The notes below the pieces were generated by a model. The model was not told where the DNA came from and ran no database searches. It saw only the letters and a list, made by a program, of their open reading frames with translations. Positions 19,275-28,447 of a DNA stretch of 64,000 bases are shown piece by piece. Position 1 is the first letter of the stretch. Each line of letters starts with the position of its first letter. Origin of the DNA: an uncultured Clostridia bacterium (GTDB lineage: Bacteria; Bacillota; Clostridia; Monoglobales; Monoglobaceae); the NCBI GenBank assembly GCA_934454115.1, contig CAKSFQ010000002.1:62001-126000 (forward strand). The letters run 5' to 3'. The position numbers were made by a program, and so were the translations under genes.

Positions 19275-21566
19275 ATGAAGATGTTTGCAAAGAGGCGCGC
19301 TTTCATACCCGAAAGCTTTCGGGGAACCATTTTTGCCGCAATTTTGGGGATATTTGTTATCCCGATGATCTGCGACTTTATCATTCTGCAATATAACACC
19401 AAGGCCACGAACGCGGACGTGATCAAGATAGACAAGATTATGCTCAGCACCATCTCCGGACAGATCGCGCGGGAGCTTACATCGGTTGAGGCAATTGCAG
19501 ATGCACTGCCGAACAGCGAGAACTTTAAAAAGTTGAATTCGTACGGCGTTTATGATCCGGGAAATCTGGACTTTGTCACCGACGCCTACGATATGTCCAG
19601 GGAGCTTAAAGAGTATATTGTCAAAAATTCTGCCATAGACGATGTTTATATGATATTCAATCAAACCAATATGGTGGTGTCCTCCGCGATGTTTGATAGG
19701 AGCGAGGATTTTTTTAGGCAGTACTACCGTGACACGGACTTATCGTTTGAGGCGTGGAGGGGAGCCGCTTTTAGTGAGCTATATTCGCAGTACCATATGG
19801 TTCGGGATGAGGAGCAGCAATATATCGAATTCTTTTTTAACAGTACCTTTTTTAAAAACGATCCCAACCCGGCAATCATTGTCATTCGCGTGCCAGCGAT
19901 GTACCTGACCGAATCCATCGCGGAAATTTACGATTTTGAAAACAAGGAGTTATTTGTTGTCGATAAATGGGATCAGGTCATTTTACATCTCGGCGAATCG
20001 CTTTTCCCGGCACCGTCTTATGAGGCGCTGAGCAATTTTGAGGATTTTCAAAAGGCGGACGGGTATGTGTATACCTCCTGCAAATCGGGCTACAACAGCT
20101 GGAAGTATATGCTTTGTACAAGCGACCGGTACTTTACCGATAAGGTGCGGTACAGCCGATATATCCTGACCGTGAATATCATCATATACCTGATTACGGC
20201 CATTGTATTTTTAATTATATTCATTGTTAAAAATTATCTGCCGATTAAAAAGATTGTCCGTATGGTAAAAGGCCATGACAAGGCCGACTATGAGAGCCTT
20301 GAAAGCATCGCCTCAAAGTATAATTTATATCAGAACTATGTGGAAAAATTCAGTGAAAAGGATCGTAAAATCAGAAAGAAAGAGCTTTTAAACAGCATGG
20401 TTTCCTATGCGATGAGCGACGCTACAAAACAGGAGACGGAGCGCCTTGGAATCCGTTTTATCTCGGACGAATTTGCGGTGATCCTGTTCGATGTTTATAA
20501 CTGCAGTGCGATCTTCAACGGCGAGGACATGGACGATGCGGAGCGTGCGGCAAGCGCGGAGCTGATCGTCAATAACATTTTTGAGGAACTGCTCGAAAAG
20601 GCCGGCAAAGCGTATTTTACAACCAAAAACGACATGTTTGTCTGCGTACTGAATCTCAAAAGTGATTTCAGTGCATGGGAAAATGAGATTAAAAAGCTTT
20701 TGGAACTCGGAAAGACGGTCATTGAAAAACAGTTTAATGTGTTTATGACCATTCACGTAAGCAGAGCACATCACGGGATTGCGCATATTTATCAAGGGTA
20801 TGAGGAGACGCTGGAACTTCAAAAGAAATCCCGGTTTATCAGCAACAAAGAGATTATATTTACAGACGATTTTTCGCCGGAACTTCAAGGCGTCAAGGGA
20901 ATCGACAACTATGTGGAAAAGCTGGTTATGCTTGTTCAGGTGGGAGACGCGGATTCCGGCATTATTTTGATGAAGAAAATATTTGACGCATTTGCAGGCG
21001 AGCGAGTGAATGTCGACCGGTTTAAAATCTATGTCATTCGCATGATCCATGCAATGACCGAAATTTTGGACACCGGAGACGAACTGCCGGCAGAATTGTG
21101 CGATATTGTAAACAGGATCTTAGAGTTTGAGTCCTCGGAAAGCTGCATTGAGGGATTGGGCAATCTGATACGCTATGTCGGTGCGAGGATGGAGCCTGCA
21201 CGAAATGATGAACTTCCGGAGGAAAAGCATAGCCGATCCAACGATGCCGTGATTGATAAAATCAAGAAGTATATCGCCGAAAAATACAACGACAGTTCGA
21301 TTACCGTGGCATATATCGGCAGCTATGTTGGGGTTACGCCCTATTATGCCTCAAGAATCTTTAAAGAGGAAACGGGCGAAAACCTGTCCGATTATATCAG
21401 CCGGTACAGGGTGGAGAAGGCAAAGGAGTTTTTAGGAGAAGACCGCCATATCTCAACCGCGCAGCTATATGATCTGGTCGGCTTTGGGAGCGAGAGAACT
21501 TTTATGCGGATGTTTCAAAAGTATGAGGGAATCACGGTGGGTCAGTATAAAAAAATGATGCGGTAG
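19275..21566 (+). CDS. Membrane-bound sensor with C-terminal AraC DNA-binding domain
   Basis: A 763-aa one-component transmembrane regulator. ATG 19275 has GAGGA 10 nt upstream; an earlier in-frame ATG at 19197 has no site and lies before the likely transcription start. A first span (about 20-45) is followed by an extracellular sensor of roughly 250 residues of the double-Cache-like type, a second span near 290-315 (YILTVNIIIYLITAIVFLI), a cytoplasmic linker and an AraC-type double helix-turn-helix in the last 100 residues (ITVAYIGSYVGVTPYYASRIF; VGFGSERTFMRMFQKYEG). This architecture joins sensing and DNA binding without phosphotransfer and usually controls adjacent sugar transporters and glycosidases. 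Its location directly after importer 1 suggests that it controls that operon or the glycosidase genes that follow. Confidence 0.85.
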   Translation: MKMFAKRRAFIPESFRGTIFAAILGIFVIPMICDFIILQYNTKATNADVIKIDKIMLSTISGQIARELTSVEAIADALPNSENFKKLNSYGVYDPGNLDFVTDAYDMSRELKEYIVKNSAIDDVYMIFNQTNMVVSSAMFDRSEDFFRQYYRDTDLSFEAWRGAAFSELYSQYHMVRDEEQQYIEFFFNSTFFKNDPNPAIIVIRVPAMYLTESIAEIYDFENKELFVVDKWDQVILHLGESLFPAPSYEALSNFEDFQKADGYVYTSCKSGYNSWKYMLCTSDRYFTDKVRYSRYILTVNIIIYLITAIVFLIIFIVKNYLPIKKIVRMVKGHDKADYESLESIASKYNLYQNYVEKFSEKDRKIRKKELLNSMVSYAMSDATKQETERLGIRFISDEFAVILFDVYNCSAIFNGEDMDDAERAASAELIVNNIFEELLEKAGKAYFTTKNDMFVCVLNLKSDFSAWENEIKKLLELGKTVIEKQFNVFMTIHVSRAHHGIAHIYQGYEETLELQKKSRFISNKEIIFTDDFSPELQGVKGIDNYVEKLVMLVQVGDADSGIILMKKIFDAFAGERVNVDRFKIYVIRMIHAMTEILDTGDELPAELCDIVNRILEFESSESCIEGLGNLIRYVGARMEPARNDELPEEKHSRSNDAVIDKIKKYIAEKYNDSSITVAYIGSYVGVTPYYASRIFKEETGENLSDYISRYRVEKAKEFLGEDRHISTAQLYDLVGFGSERTFMRMFQKYEGITVGQYKKMMR

Positions 21567-21597
21567 TGCATCTCAATGCTACCGGCTACCGTCTTTT
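21561..21597 (+). terminator. Terminator after membrane AraC regulator
   Basis: CGGTAG (21561-21566, overlapping the stop codon) can pair with CTACCG at 21586-21591, followed by TCTTTTT; a competing CTACCG copy lies at 21579-21584. It is a moderate rho-independent terminator that separates the regulator from the alpha-mannosidase gene. Confidence 0.5.
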
Positions 21598-21675
21598 TGC
21601 AAAGTGTGTTGCAGACGCTATGAAACGATGCGGATTATAAAAATACAAAGATACGACAGAGAGGAATCAAATCAC

Positions 21676-24357
21676 ATGGAGAATCAATTTGACATTTTTT
21701 ATTTTTCAGGTACCCACTGGGACAGAGAATGGTACCAGTCCTTTCAGGGGTTCCGGTATCGGCTGGTTAAGATGTTTGACGGACTGATCGATGTTTTAGA
21801 GTCTGACCCTGCGTTTGGGGTTTTTCACCTTGACGGGCAGACAATTGTGCTGGACGATTATATGGAAATCGCGCCGCAAAACAGGCAGAAACTCGAAAAA
21901 CTCATTCAGGACGGCCGCCTGATGGTCGGCCCGTGGTACGTGATGCCCGATGAATTTTTATTGTCGGGCGAGAGCCTTATCCGAAACCTTATGATTGGGC
22001 ACAGAAAAGCAAAGCAGTGGGGTGCTGAGGCATGGAAGTACGGATATGTATGCGATATCTTCGGCCATATTGCGCAGATGCCCCAGATTTTTAACGGGTT
22101 TTCCATCAAGTATGCCCTGCTCGGCAGGGGAACGACGGATCGCGATCCGGAATATTTCAAATGGCGGTCACCGGACGGAAGCGAGTGCATCACCTATAAA
22201 TTGAGTGAACACTATGGCTATGGCGCTTTTAAGCACCAGGTCTACGAAAACGCAGGCAGTTTTCAAGAGAATGGGGCGCTGATTACGGAGCGCATCAAAG
22301 AATATATAGAGCAGGAACGTGCACGGAGCGAGATTCCGGTCGTGATTGTCATGGACGGCGACGATCACGCGGAGGTGCCAGCTGATACAACGGCGTACAT
22401 AGAGAAAATCAAGGAACTGTACCCGGAGGCGGCGGTACATCACACCAACTTGTGTGAGCAGGGAAAACTGCTGGAACGATGGCGGGACCGCCTTTCGGTT
22501 AGGGACGGCGAACTGAATGCTACGGCGGAACAATGGCACCCGTACCTTCACCTGATTACCGACACGTTATCCAGCTACTATCCCCTAAAACAGGCAAATG
22601 ATGTCTGCCAGGGATTGCTTGAAAAGCAAATTGAACCGCTGATGGTTCTTTCTGCCTTTGACGGCATGACACTGAAACGGGAGTTTGTTGATCTGGCGTA
22701 CCGCTATTTGATTCAAAACCATCCGCATGATTCGATCTGCGGCTGCTCGATCGACAGTGTGCACCGTGATATGGAATATCGGTTTTCTCAGGTAAGAGAG
22801 CTTTGTGCGGCGCTGGTTACCGACTATGTATATCACATGAGAAAAGCACACGGAGACGAGGGAGAGGGCGCATGTGAGGGAATCCTTACCGTTTATAATC
22901 CCTTGCCGTTTGCCATTGATAAAACTGTGTCGGCCGAAATAGACTTTAAGACGGATTATCCTGCAAGATATCAGGAGCCGTTTGGCTATGAGGAGATTAA
23001 CAGTTTCCGCATTTATGATTACGAGGGGAATGAGATCCCCTATCAGGTTACAGAAATCAAAAGAGGGTACCTTAGAAGATATTTCAACAATCTGTGCGAA
23101 AACCGGGATGTTCACACCGTTACGCTGCGCGTGAAAGCGCCTGCGTGCGGAAGAGCGGAATACAGAATTGTTCCGTCCGTGGCGCCGGTTCGGCACAAAA
23201 ATGTGATGAAGTCGGGCGATACCTATGCAGAAAACGAGTTTATCCGTGTGTCGGTTTTAGGAAACGGTACGCTTGCCGTCTACGATAAAAAGACCAAAAA
23301 GACCTATACGCAGCTTGGAAATCTTGCAGATGACGGCGAAATTGGTGACGGCTGGTACCACGCAGAGCCGGTTGCCGACCGAAAAATCTGTACAAACGGC
23401 GGCGGATGCACGATCGAAAAAATCGAGTGCGGACCGTCGAGATGCGTGTTCAGAATTACCAGAAATCTGGAAGTGCCGGCAGAAATCATCGAGGACAAGC
23501 ATGGAAAGCGCCGGAGCAAAAATACGGTTACGCTGCAATTTGTAACGGATGTTTGCCTCTCGGCAGAGAGCCGCCGTGTGGACATGAAACTCCGCTTTGA
23601 AAATATCGCAAAGGATCATCGGCTAAGGCTCCTTATCCCGACCGGCATTTGTGGAAACTATTTTGCAGGGCAGGCGTTTTATTGCTGCGAAAGAAAATCG
23701 GGGGTTGATATTTCGACACAAGATTGGTGCGAGACGGATCGCTATGAAAAGGCAATGAACGGAATTGTCGGGAAACGAGATGCGGACGGTGCCGGAATTG
23801 CCTTTGTCTCCGCAGAGGGACTGCATGAATGCGCAGCATATGACGATGAGGACGGCACACTCGGCATTACACTTTTAAGAGGTTTCCGGACGACGGTTCT
23901 CACCAACGACGAGACCAACTGTCAGTTAAACCGGGAACTGGAATACCGGTTTTCGCTGGTGGTACTGGATGAGGATGTAACCTATGCCGATCTTTTAAAG
24001 GTACAGGACGGTATGGCGTGCGCACCGATCTGTCAAACGAGATTTGTAAAGGATAAGGCAAGCATCGCGGCGCCGATAAGTCGCATGTCTGTCGTGGGCG
24101 AAAACGTTGCGGTAAGCATCATCAAGCGCGCCGAGGAAGGCGGAATGGGCGATATCGTGATAAGGGTGTTTAACACCGCAGACCGGGAAACAAGCGGCGC
24201 GGTGAAAATGTCCTGCCCGATCTTAGCGGCTGACGCGGTGAATCTGAATGAAGAATATATTGAGCCGATCGATTTTGACGGGGTCGAGGCTGCATTTTCG
24301 TTAAAGCCCTGGGAAATCAAGAGCATAAAACTAAAAATTGACATGGAAATGAAGTAA
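21676..24357 (+). CDS. GH38 alpha-mannosidase
   Basis: Cytoplasmic enzyme of 893 aa without a signal peptide. The ATG at 21676 has AGAGAGGA upstream and opens straight into the catalytic domain. Landmarks of GH38 are all present: the zinc-binding THWDREW (His14, Asp16), the nucleophile Asp127 in CDIFGH, and HPHDSICGCS near residue 350. The central helical domain and C-terminal beta-domains follow at normal family length. GH38 retaining alpha-mannosidases hydrolyse alpha-linked mannose; bacterial members include the MngB/mannosylglycerate-hydrolase type, which I cannot separate by sequence. The enzyme implies that the imported oligosaccharide carries alpha-mannose or a mannose derivative. The GH-D family enzyme begins 16 nt later. 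Confidence 0.9.
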   Translation: MENQFDIFYFSGTHWDREWYQSFQGFRYRLVKMFDGLIDVLESDPAFGVFHLDGQTIVLDDYMEIAPQNRQKLEKLIQDGRLMVGPWYVMPDEFLLSGESLIRNLMIGHRKAKQWGAEAWKYGYVCDIFGHIAQMPQIFNGFSIKYALLGRGTTDRDPEYFKWRSPDGSECITYKLSEHYGYGAFKHQVYENAGSFQENGALITERIKEYIEQERARSEIPVVIVMDGDDHAEVPADTTAYIEKIKELYPEAAVHHTNLCEQGKLLERWRDRLSVRDGELNATAEQWHPYLHLITDTLSSYYPLKQANDVCQGLLEKQIEPLMVLSAFDGMTLKREFVDLAYRYLIQNHPHDSICGCSIDSVHRDMEYRFSQVRELCAALVTDYVYHMRKAHGDEGEGACEGILTVYNPLPFAIDKTVSAEIDFKTDYPARYQEPFGYEEINSFRIYDYEGNEIPYQVTEIKRGYLRRYFNNLCENRDVHTVTLRVKAPACGRAEYRIVPSVAPVRHKNVMKSGDTYAENEFIRVSVLGNGTLAVYDKKTKKTYTQLGNLADDGEIGDGWYHAEPVADRKICTNGGGCTIEKIECGPSRCVFRITRNLEVPAEIIEDKHGKRRSKNTVTLQFVTDVCLSAESRRVDMKLRFENIAKDHRLRLLIPTGICGNYFAGQAFYCCERKSGVDISTQDWCETDRYEKAMNGIVGKRDADGAGIAFVSAEGLHECAAYDDEDGTLGITLLRGFRTTVLTNDETNCQLNRELEYRFSLVVLDEDVTYADLLKVQDGMACAPICQTRFVKDKASIAAPISRMSVVGENVAVSIIKRAEEGGMGDIVIRVFNTADRETSGAVKMSCPILAADAVNLNEEYIEPIDFDGVEAAFSLKPWEIKSIKLKIDMEMK

Positions 24358-24373
24358 CGTTTTGGAGGACGGT

Positions 24374-25888
24374 ATGATTTTAAAGGAGATAAAACGGATT
24401 CAGCTTTTTAGCGGCAATGCGCCGACCGATGCCGGAAAGGTAGAGATAGAGGACAATCATATCTATGTGACTGCCGATACGGTTTCCTTTGCAGAGGTGA
24501 CATGGGCGGCGGAGTTTCCGAAAACGGCCTTGTTTCTTGGCGATGCATGGGAGAGAAGCTATGGCGATTTGTGTTTTCAATCTATGGCACATGCAAAGCA
24601 TATGCCGTGGTACTTTGCGGCAAGTGCAGAGGAAAGTTCCTTTTACTGCGGTGTGAAAACCCAACCAAACGCCTTTTGCGCCTGGAGCGTTACGGAGGAT
24701 ACGGTCACCCTTAAGATAGACCTGCGATGCGGCGGAGCGCCGGTGCAGCTATCAGGCAGAAGGCTGCTTGCGGCATCAGTTGTTATGATGTGCGGCGGCG
24801 CGTACAGCTTTGACCTGATGAAAAAATTCTGTGCGATGCTATGCGATCATCCGCGCCTGCCCGAAAAGCCGATTTACGGCGGAAACGACTGGTATTGTTG
24901 TTACGGGAACAATTCGGAGGCCACCGTGCTGCGCCATGCGGAATGGATTGCAGATTGTGCGCCGCCCGGAGAGAACCGGCCGTTTATGGTGATTGACGAC
25001 GGCTGGCAGCGGTTTCATGACGGCCAGGCGGTTGAAAACGGCGGATACAACGGCGGCCCGTGGGAGGACTGTAACGGCAAATTTTCATCGATGGAAAAGG
25101 TCGCAAAGGAAATCAAGGCGCGCAATGTCAGACCGGGTATCTGGCTGCGGCCGCTGATTACCATGGAGCGGTTCGATGATGCGGCGTATATCAAAAGAGA
25201 CGGCGGTTTAAAGGTGCTGGATCCTTCGGTGCCCTGCGTCATTGACAAGGTCAAAGAGGATATTGCAAGAATACGGGAATGGGGATTTGAACTCATAAAG
25301 CATGACTTTACGACCTATGATATCTTCGGCCGGTGGGGCTATGCAATGACGCCTTATGTCGCAGACGGTGACTGGAGCTTTGCGGATCGAAAAAGAACCT
25401 CGGCAGAAATTATCAAATCCCTTTATGCCGCGATCAGCAAAGCGGCCGGTGATGCGCTGATTCTTGGCTGTAACACGATCGGCCATCTGTGTGCCGGCTT
25501 ATTCCATGCACAGAGAACCGGCGATGATACAAGCGGCACCGATTTTGCCAGAACCTTAAAAATGGGTGTGAATACACTTGCGTTCCGCGGTGCGCAGCAC
25601 GGCCGGTTCTACGCGGTGGATGCCGATTGTGTCGGAATCACGGATCAGATTCCTTGGGAGTATAACCGTAAGTGGCTGGAACTGCTCGCAAAAAGCGGAA
25701 CGGCGTTGTTTGTGTCAGTTGCCGAAACAATGGATTGCAGTGAAGCGAAGGCGGCAGTCAAAGCGGCATTTGCTGCCGCTACACAGGGGACGGCGGAGAT
25801 TGCTCCGTGCGGCGCCTCGACATCGCCCACACCGGATTTGTGGAAAGATGCCAGGGGCAATGAATGGGACTTTTGTTGGAAATCGTAG
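24374..25888 (+). CDS. Clan GH-D alpha-galactosidase-like glycosidase
   Basis: Cytoplasmic protein of 504 aa. ATG 24374 has GGAGG five nt upstream. A short beta-sandwich N-terminal part (about 1-165) precedes a TIM barrel with GH36/GH27-type hallmarks: FMVIDDGWQ, RPGIWLRPL, LIKHDFTTYD (Asp311 is the likely nucleophile) and RTGDDTSGTD (Asp384/385 region, likely acid/base). The family hydrolyses terminal alpha-galactose or related residues. It is shorter than classical GH36 enzymes (about 700 aa), so the exact family and sugar are uncertain. It is co-transcribed with the alpha-mannosidase and ends at a terminator. Confidence 0.75.
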   Translation: MILKEIKRIQLFSGNAPTDAGKVEIEDNHIYVTADTVSFAEVTWAAEFPKTALFLGDAWERSYGDLCFQSMAHAKHMPWYFAASAEESSFYCGVKTQPNAFCAWSVTEDTVTLKIDLRCGGAPVQLSGRRLLAASVVMMCGGAYSFDLMKKFCAMLCDHPRLPEKPIYGGNDWYCCYGNNSEATVLRHAEWIADCAPPGENRPFMVIDDGWQRFHDGQAVENGGYNGGPWEDCNGKFSSMEKVAKEIKARNVRPGIWLRPLITMERFDDAAYIKRDGGLKVLDPSVPCVIDKVKEDIARIREWGFELIKHDFTTYDIFGRWGYAMTPYVADGDWSFADRKRTSAEIIKSLYAAISKAAGDALILGCNTIGHLCAGLFHAQRTGDDTSGTDFARTLKMGVNTLAFRGAQHGRFYAVDADCVGITDQIPWEYNRKWLELLAKSGTALFVSVAETMDCSEAKAAVKAAFAAATQGTAEIAPCGASTSPTPDLWKDARGNEWDFCWKS

Positions 25889-25899
25889 ATAAGAAGAAG

Positions 25900-25946
25900 G
25901 CGGCAGGCGTGGCAGATCGTACCGATTGCGCGTCTGCCGCTTTTGT
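25900..25946 (+). terminator. Terminator after GH-D gene
   Basis: GCGGCAG (25900-25906) pairs with CTGCCGC (25934-25940), followed by TTTT and a T-rich stretch. The internal region can pair further. It ends the mannosidase/GH-D transcript. Confidence 0.65.
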
Positions 25947-25996
25947 AGTATTCTGATAATTCCTACGGGAGAAATGCTCTGGTTTACCAAAACATA

Positions 25997-26025
25997 TTGA
26001 CGGATTCGCGATGCATGGATATAAT
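25997..26025 (+). promoter_or_regulatory. Strong promoter of cupin-AraC regulator
   Basis: TTGACG (25997-26002), an exact 17-bp spacer and a perfect TATAAT (26020-26025) form the best consensus promoter in the window. Transcription should begin near 26032, about 60 nt before the GTG start of the regulator. Confidence 0.85.
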
Positions 26026-26090
26026 ATACTTAATTTGTTGGTGTCGGCCGCATCGCGGTCAACAAAAATAAGCGAACGGAGGTGTTTCGG

Positions 26091-26942
26091 GTGCTGGATG
26101 ACGGTTATAAAATTCGCTATAAATCCGTGCCGCTTGCAATCAGTGAGCAGAACCATTTTTTGCCGACAAGCCTGCATAATCATAATGAATTTGAAATATT
26201 GGTGATATATGCCGGCTCGTGCCTGGTTCGTATTGCGAATGAGGAGTATCGGGCAAAGGGCGGCGATATGATTTTTGTAAACCCGATGGAGGTGCACGGA
26301 ATTACAGTAGACGACGCTAAGCCGTATCGACATCGGTGTATATGCTTTGATCTTTCTATGATTATGACCGGCCGCATCTCCGACCGGTTAACGAACGAAT
26401 GTACCGGCGTGATTCCGATCATCAAGGGTGAGACGGAGTACGGACGCTGTCTTAAGAATTTATTTGAAAAAATCTTTGAGGAGGCGAGCTGCGAGAGGGA
26501 AACGTCGGCGATGGAAATCACGGCGTATATTAACCTTATGTTTGCTTATCTGCTTAAAAATTCTTTGGTCGATGAAAAAAGAACCAACCCGAAGGAAACT
26601 AAATTTTGCAGCGATGTTTTAACCTATATCAAAGGGCATTATAAGGAGAAAATCACCTCCAGACAGGCGGCCGAGGCATGCTTTTTAAATCACAGTTATT
26701 TTTGCAGAAAATTCAAGGAGAATTTTGGCGTAAGCTTTTCGGCATATCTTACCATATACCGGATATCGGTTGCCAGAACGATGCTGGAAGAGGATGCGGA
26801 AGGCATTGCCAGAATATCGGAATTATGCGGTTTTGATACGCCTGCGTACTTTTCCAGATGCTTTAAAAACTATGTGGGGTTTTCGCCGTCCGCATATCAA
26901 AAAGGTCAAAACAGTTCAAAAAAACGGTCAATGCCGTTGTAA
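26091..26942 (+). CDS. AraC-family regulator with cupin sensor
   Basis: Cytoplasmic transcription factor of 283 aa. GTG 26091 is chosen because GGAGG (26078-26082) stands 8 nt upstream; GTG 26082 overlaps that site. The N-terminal cupin (about 20-110) shows SLHNHNEFEIL and GGDMIFVNPMEVHGI, typical of sugar-sensing AraC proteins. The C-terminal double helix-turn-helix occupies the last 100 residues (ITSRQAAEACFLNHSYFCRKF; ISELCGFDTPAYFSRCF). It probably activates nearby glycan genes in response to a small sugar. It has its own strong promoter and terminator. Confidence 0.88.
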   Translation: MLDDGYKIRYKSVPLAISEQNHFLPTSLHNHNEFEILVIYAGSCLVRIANEEYRAKGGDMIFVNPMEVHGITVDDAKPYRHRCICFDLSMIMTGRISDRLTNECTGVIPIIKGETEYGRCLKNLFEKIFEEASCERETSAMEITAYINLMFAYLLKNSLVDEKRTNPKETKFCSDVLTYIKGHYKEKITSRQAAEACFLNHSYFCRKFKENFGVSFSAYLTIYRISVARTMLEEDAEGIARISELCGFDTPAYFSRCFKNYVGFSPSAYQKGQNSSKKRSMPL

Positions 26943-26960
26943 CGCCGCAGTCATTTCATA

Positions 26961-26969
26961 TGCTATAAT
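26961..26969 (+). promoter_or_regulatory. Extended -10 element overlapping terminator
   Basis: TGCTATAAT is a perfect extended -10, only 2 nt before the terminator stem that begins at 26971. The best upstream -35-like hexamer (TTGTAA, 26938-26943) is 20 bp away. A transcript from here would start within the first stem arm and so escape the terminator. Confidence 0.45.
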
Positions 26970-26970
26970 G

Positions 26971-27009
26971 ATCACATATTGCAAAGAAACCGCAATATGT
27001 GATTTTTTT
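26971..27009 (+). terminator. Perfect 12-bp terminator after cupin-AraC gene
   Basis: ATCACATATTGC (26971-26982) and GCAATATGTGAT (26992-27003) pair perfectly across a 9-nt loop and run into seven T. This is a textbook rho-independent terminator. Confidence 0.93.
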
Positions 27010-27027
27010 ATGAAAGGACTGCGGCGA

Positions 27028-28431
27028 ATGAAAAAAATTGCAATCGTTTACGGTGCGTTAAAAAGCAAACTGCAAAAGAGGGCATTAGAGCGTATATCCT
27101 CCATCATTTTAGAACAGACACTTGAGTATCCTTCCTGCATAGCATATTCTGATTTATCGGACGATGCGAATCTAAGATGTATTTACATCGGTACAAAAAA
27201 AGATCATCCGTATATCGCAAAGGCGTCAAAGAGCAATCTGTGCAAGGAAGAATCGTATCATATTGATGTTTCGGATGATCGGGTCATCATCGAGGGCTAT
27301 GACGATGCCGGTGTTCTCTACGGCTGCATTGATTTTTATAACAAGTATATCGTTCGGTTTGAAAACATCCATGATCACAATAAAAATTATTTTATCCACC
27401 TTTTTCAGGAAGAAAAGCTGCCTGATTTTTCCTATTCGTCATGTCCGTCTGTCAAAAACAGAGGCATTTGGACGTGGGGGCATGTGATCTACGACTACCG
27501 GGGTTTTATCGATAATATGGCAAAGCTAAAACTCAACACCATCATTATTTGGAATGACTTTGTGCCCGTCAACGCGAAAGAGATGATCGCCTATGCGCAT
27601 AGCTGTCATGTCAAGGTGATATGGGGATTTTCGTGGTTGTGGGATACAAACTGTGCGGCCGTTTCTATGGACACCTTGTATGATAATATCGACGGAATTT
27701 TAGATAAGTTTGAAAAGGAGTACCGGGGTCTGTCTGTTGACGGAGTCTATTTTCAGTCCTTTACGGAGCTTCAGACCGAAAGAATCGGCGATATGCTGAT
27801 TGCCGATGCGGTAACCGCATTTGTCAACGAGACTGCCGCAAGATTTTTTGAAAGATTCGGCGAGATGGAGCTGCAGTTCGGACTTCACGCCACTTCGGTC
27901 AAAGAAAGGCTGTCTTACATGAAAAACGTTGATCCGAGAATCAGAATCTACTGGGAGGATTGCGGCAGTTTTCCGTTTGCGTATATCCCAAAAGATGTTG
28001 CGGATTATGAAAAAACAAAGGACTTTGTAAAAAGAATTACGAACCTTCGGGATAACGAAAAATTCGGCGCGGTGACAAAAGGACTGGTTTGTCTTGACTG
28101 GAGCGAGTTTAAGCATCTGCCCGGTTCTTTTTATCTCGGCAAATGCAGCAAGGCGGTCACGCATAACCGGGTGGAAAGAAAGCACAGAATCTGGCGGTAT
28201 ATCCAGGCATATTGGATGATTCACGCTGACAAGGCCTATGATATGGTAAAAACGATGGGTGAGGAGACAGGCGGCAATTTATACATCACCGCCCTGGTAG
28301 AGGACGGGATGTTCGAGGAAAACATCATGTATCCTGTCGCGCTTTATTCAGAAATGCTGTGGGATACGAATTGTGATATGAAAGAAATGATGAGCAGTGT
28401 TGCACTGCGAAGCTATGTAGAATTTGTGTAA
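27028..28431 (+). CDS. TIM-barrel glycosidase-like protein, family not assigned
   Basis: Cytoplasmic protein of 467 aa without a signal peptide. ATG 27028 follows AAAGGA at 11 nt; ATG 27010 is possible but lies in the terminator tail. The N-terminal 130 residues resemble the small alpha/beta domain found before the barrel in GH20 and GH67 enzymes (a DVSDDRVIIEGYDDAGVLYG stretch). A barrel follows, with NRGIWTWG, LNTIIIWNDFVP, VKVIWGFSW, VYFQSFTEL (a candidate catalytic Glu) and IRIYWEDCGSFP. I cannot match it to one CAZy family. It overlaps the next gene's leader and is probably co-transcribed with the 2-epimerase-family enzyme, which suggests a hexosamine or uronic-acid substrate. Activity is inferred only. 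Confidence 0.6.
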   Translation: MKKIAIVYGALKSKLQKRALERISSIILEQTLEYPSCIAYSDLSDDANLRCIYIGTKKDHPYIAKASKSNLCKEESYHIDVSDDRVIIEGYDDAGVLYGCIDFYNKYIVRFENIHDHNKNYFIHLFQEEKLPDFSYSSCPSVKNRGIWTWGHVIYDYRGFIDNMAKLKLNTIIIWNDFVPVNAKEMIAYAHSCHVKVIWGFSWLWDTNCAAVSMDTLYDNIDGILDKFEKEYRGLSVDGVYFQSFTELQTERIGDMLIADAVTAFVNETAARFFERFGEMELQFGLHATSVKERLSYMKNVDPRIRIYWEDCGSFPFAYIPKDVADYEKTKDFVKRITNLRDNEKFGAVTKGLVCLDWSEFKHLPGSFYLGKCSKAVTHNRVERKHRIWRYIQAYWMIHADKAYDMVKTMGEETGGNLYITALVEDGMFEENIMYPVALYSEMLWDTNCDMKEMMSSVALRSYVEFV

Positions 28432-28447
28432 CGGGAGGCGTATTTTG

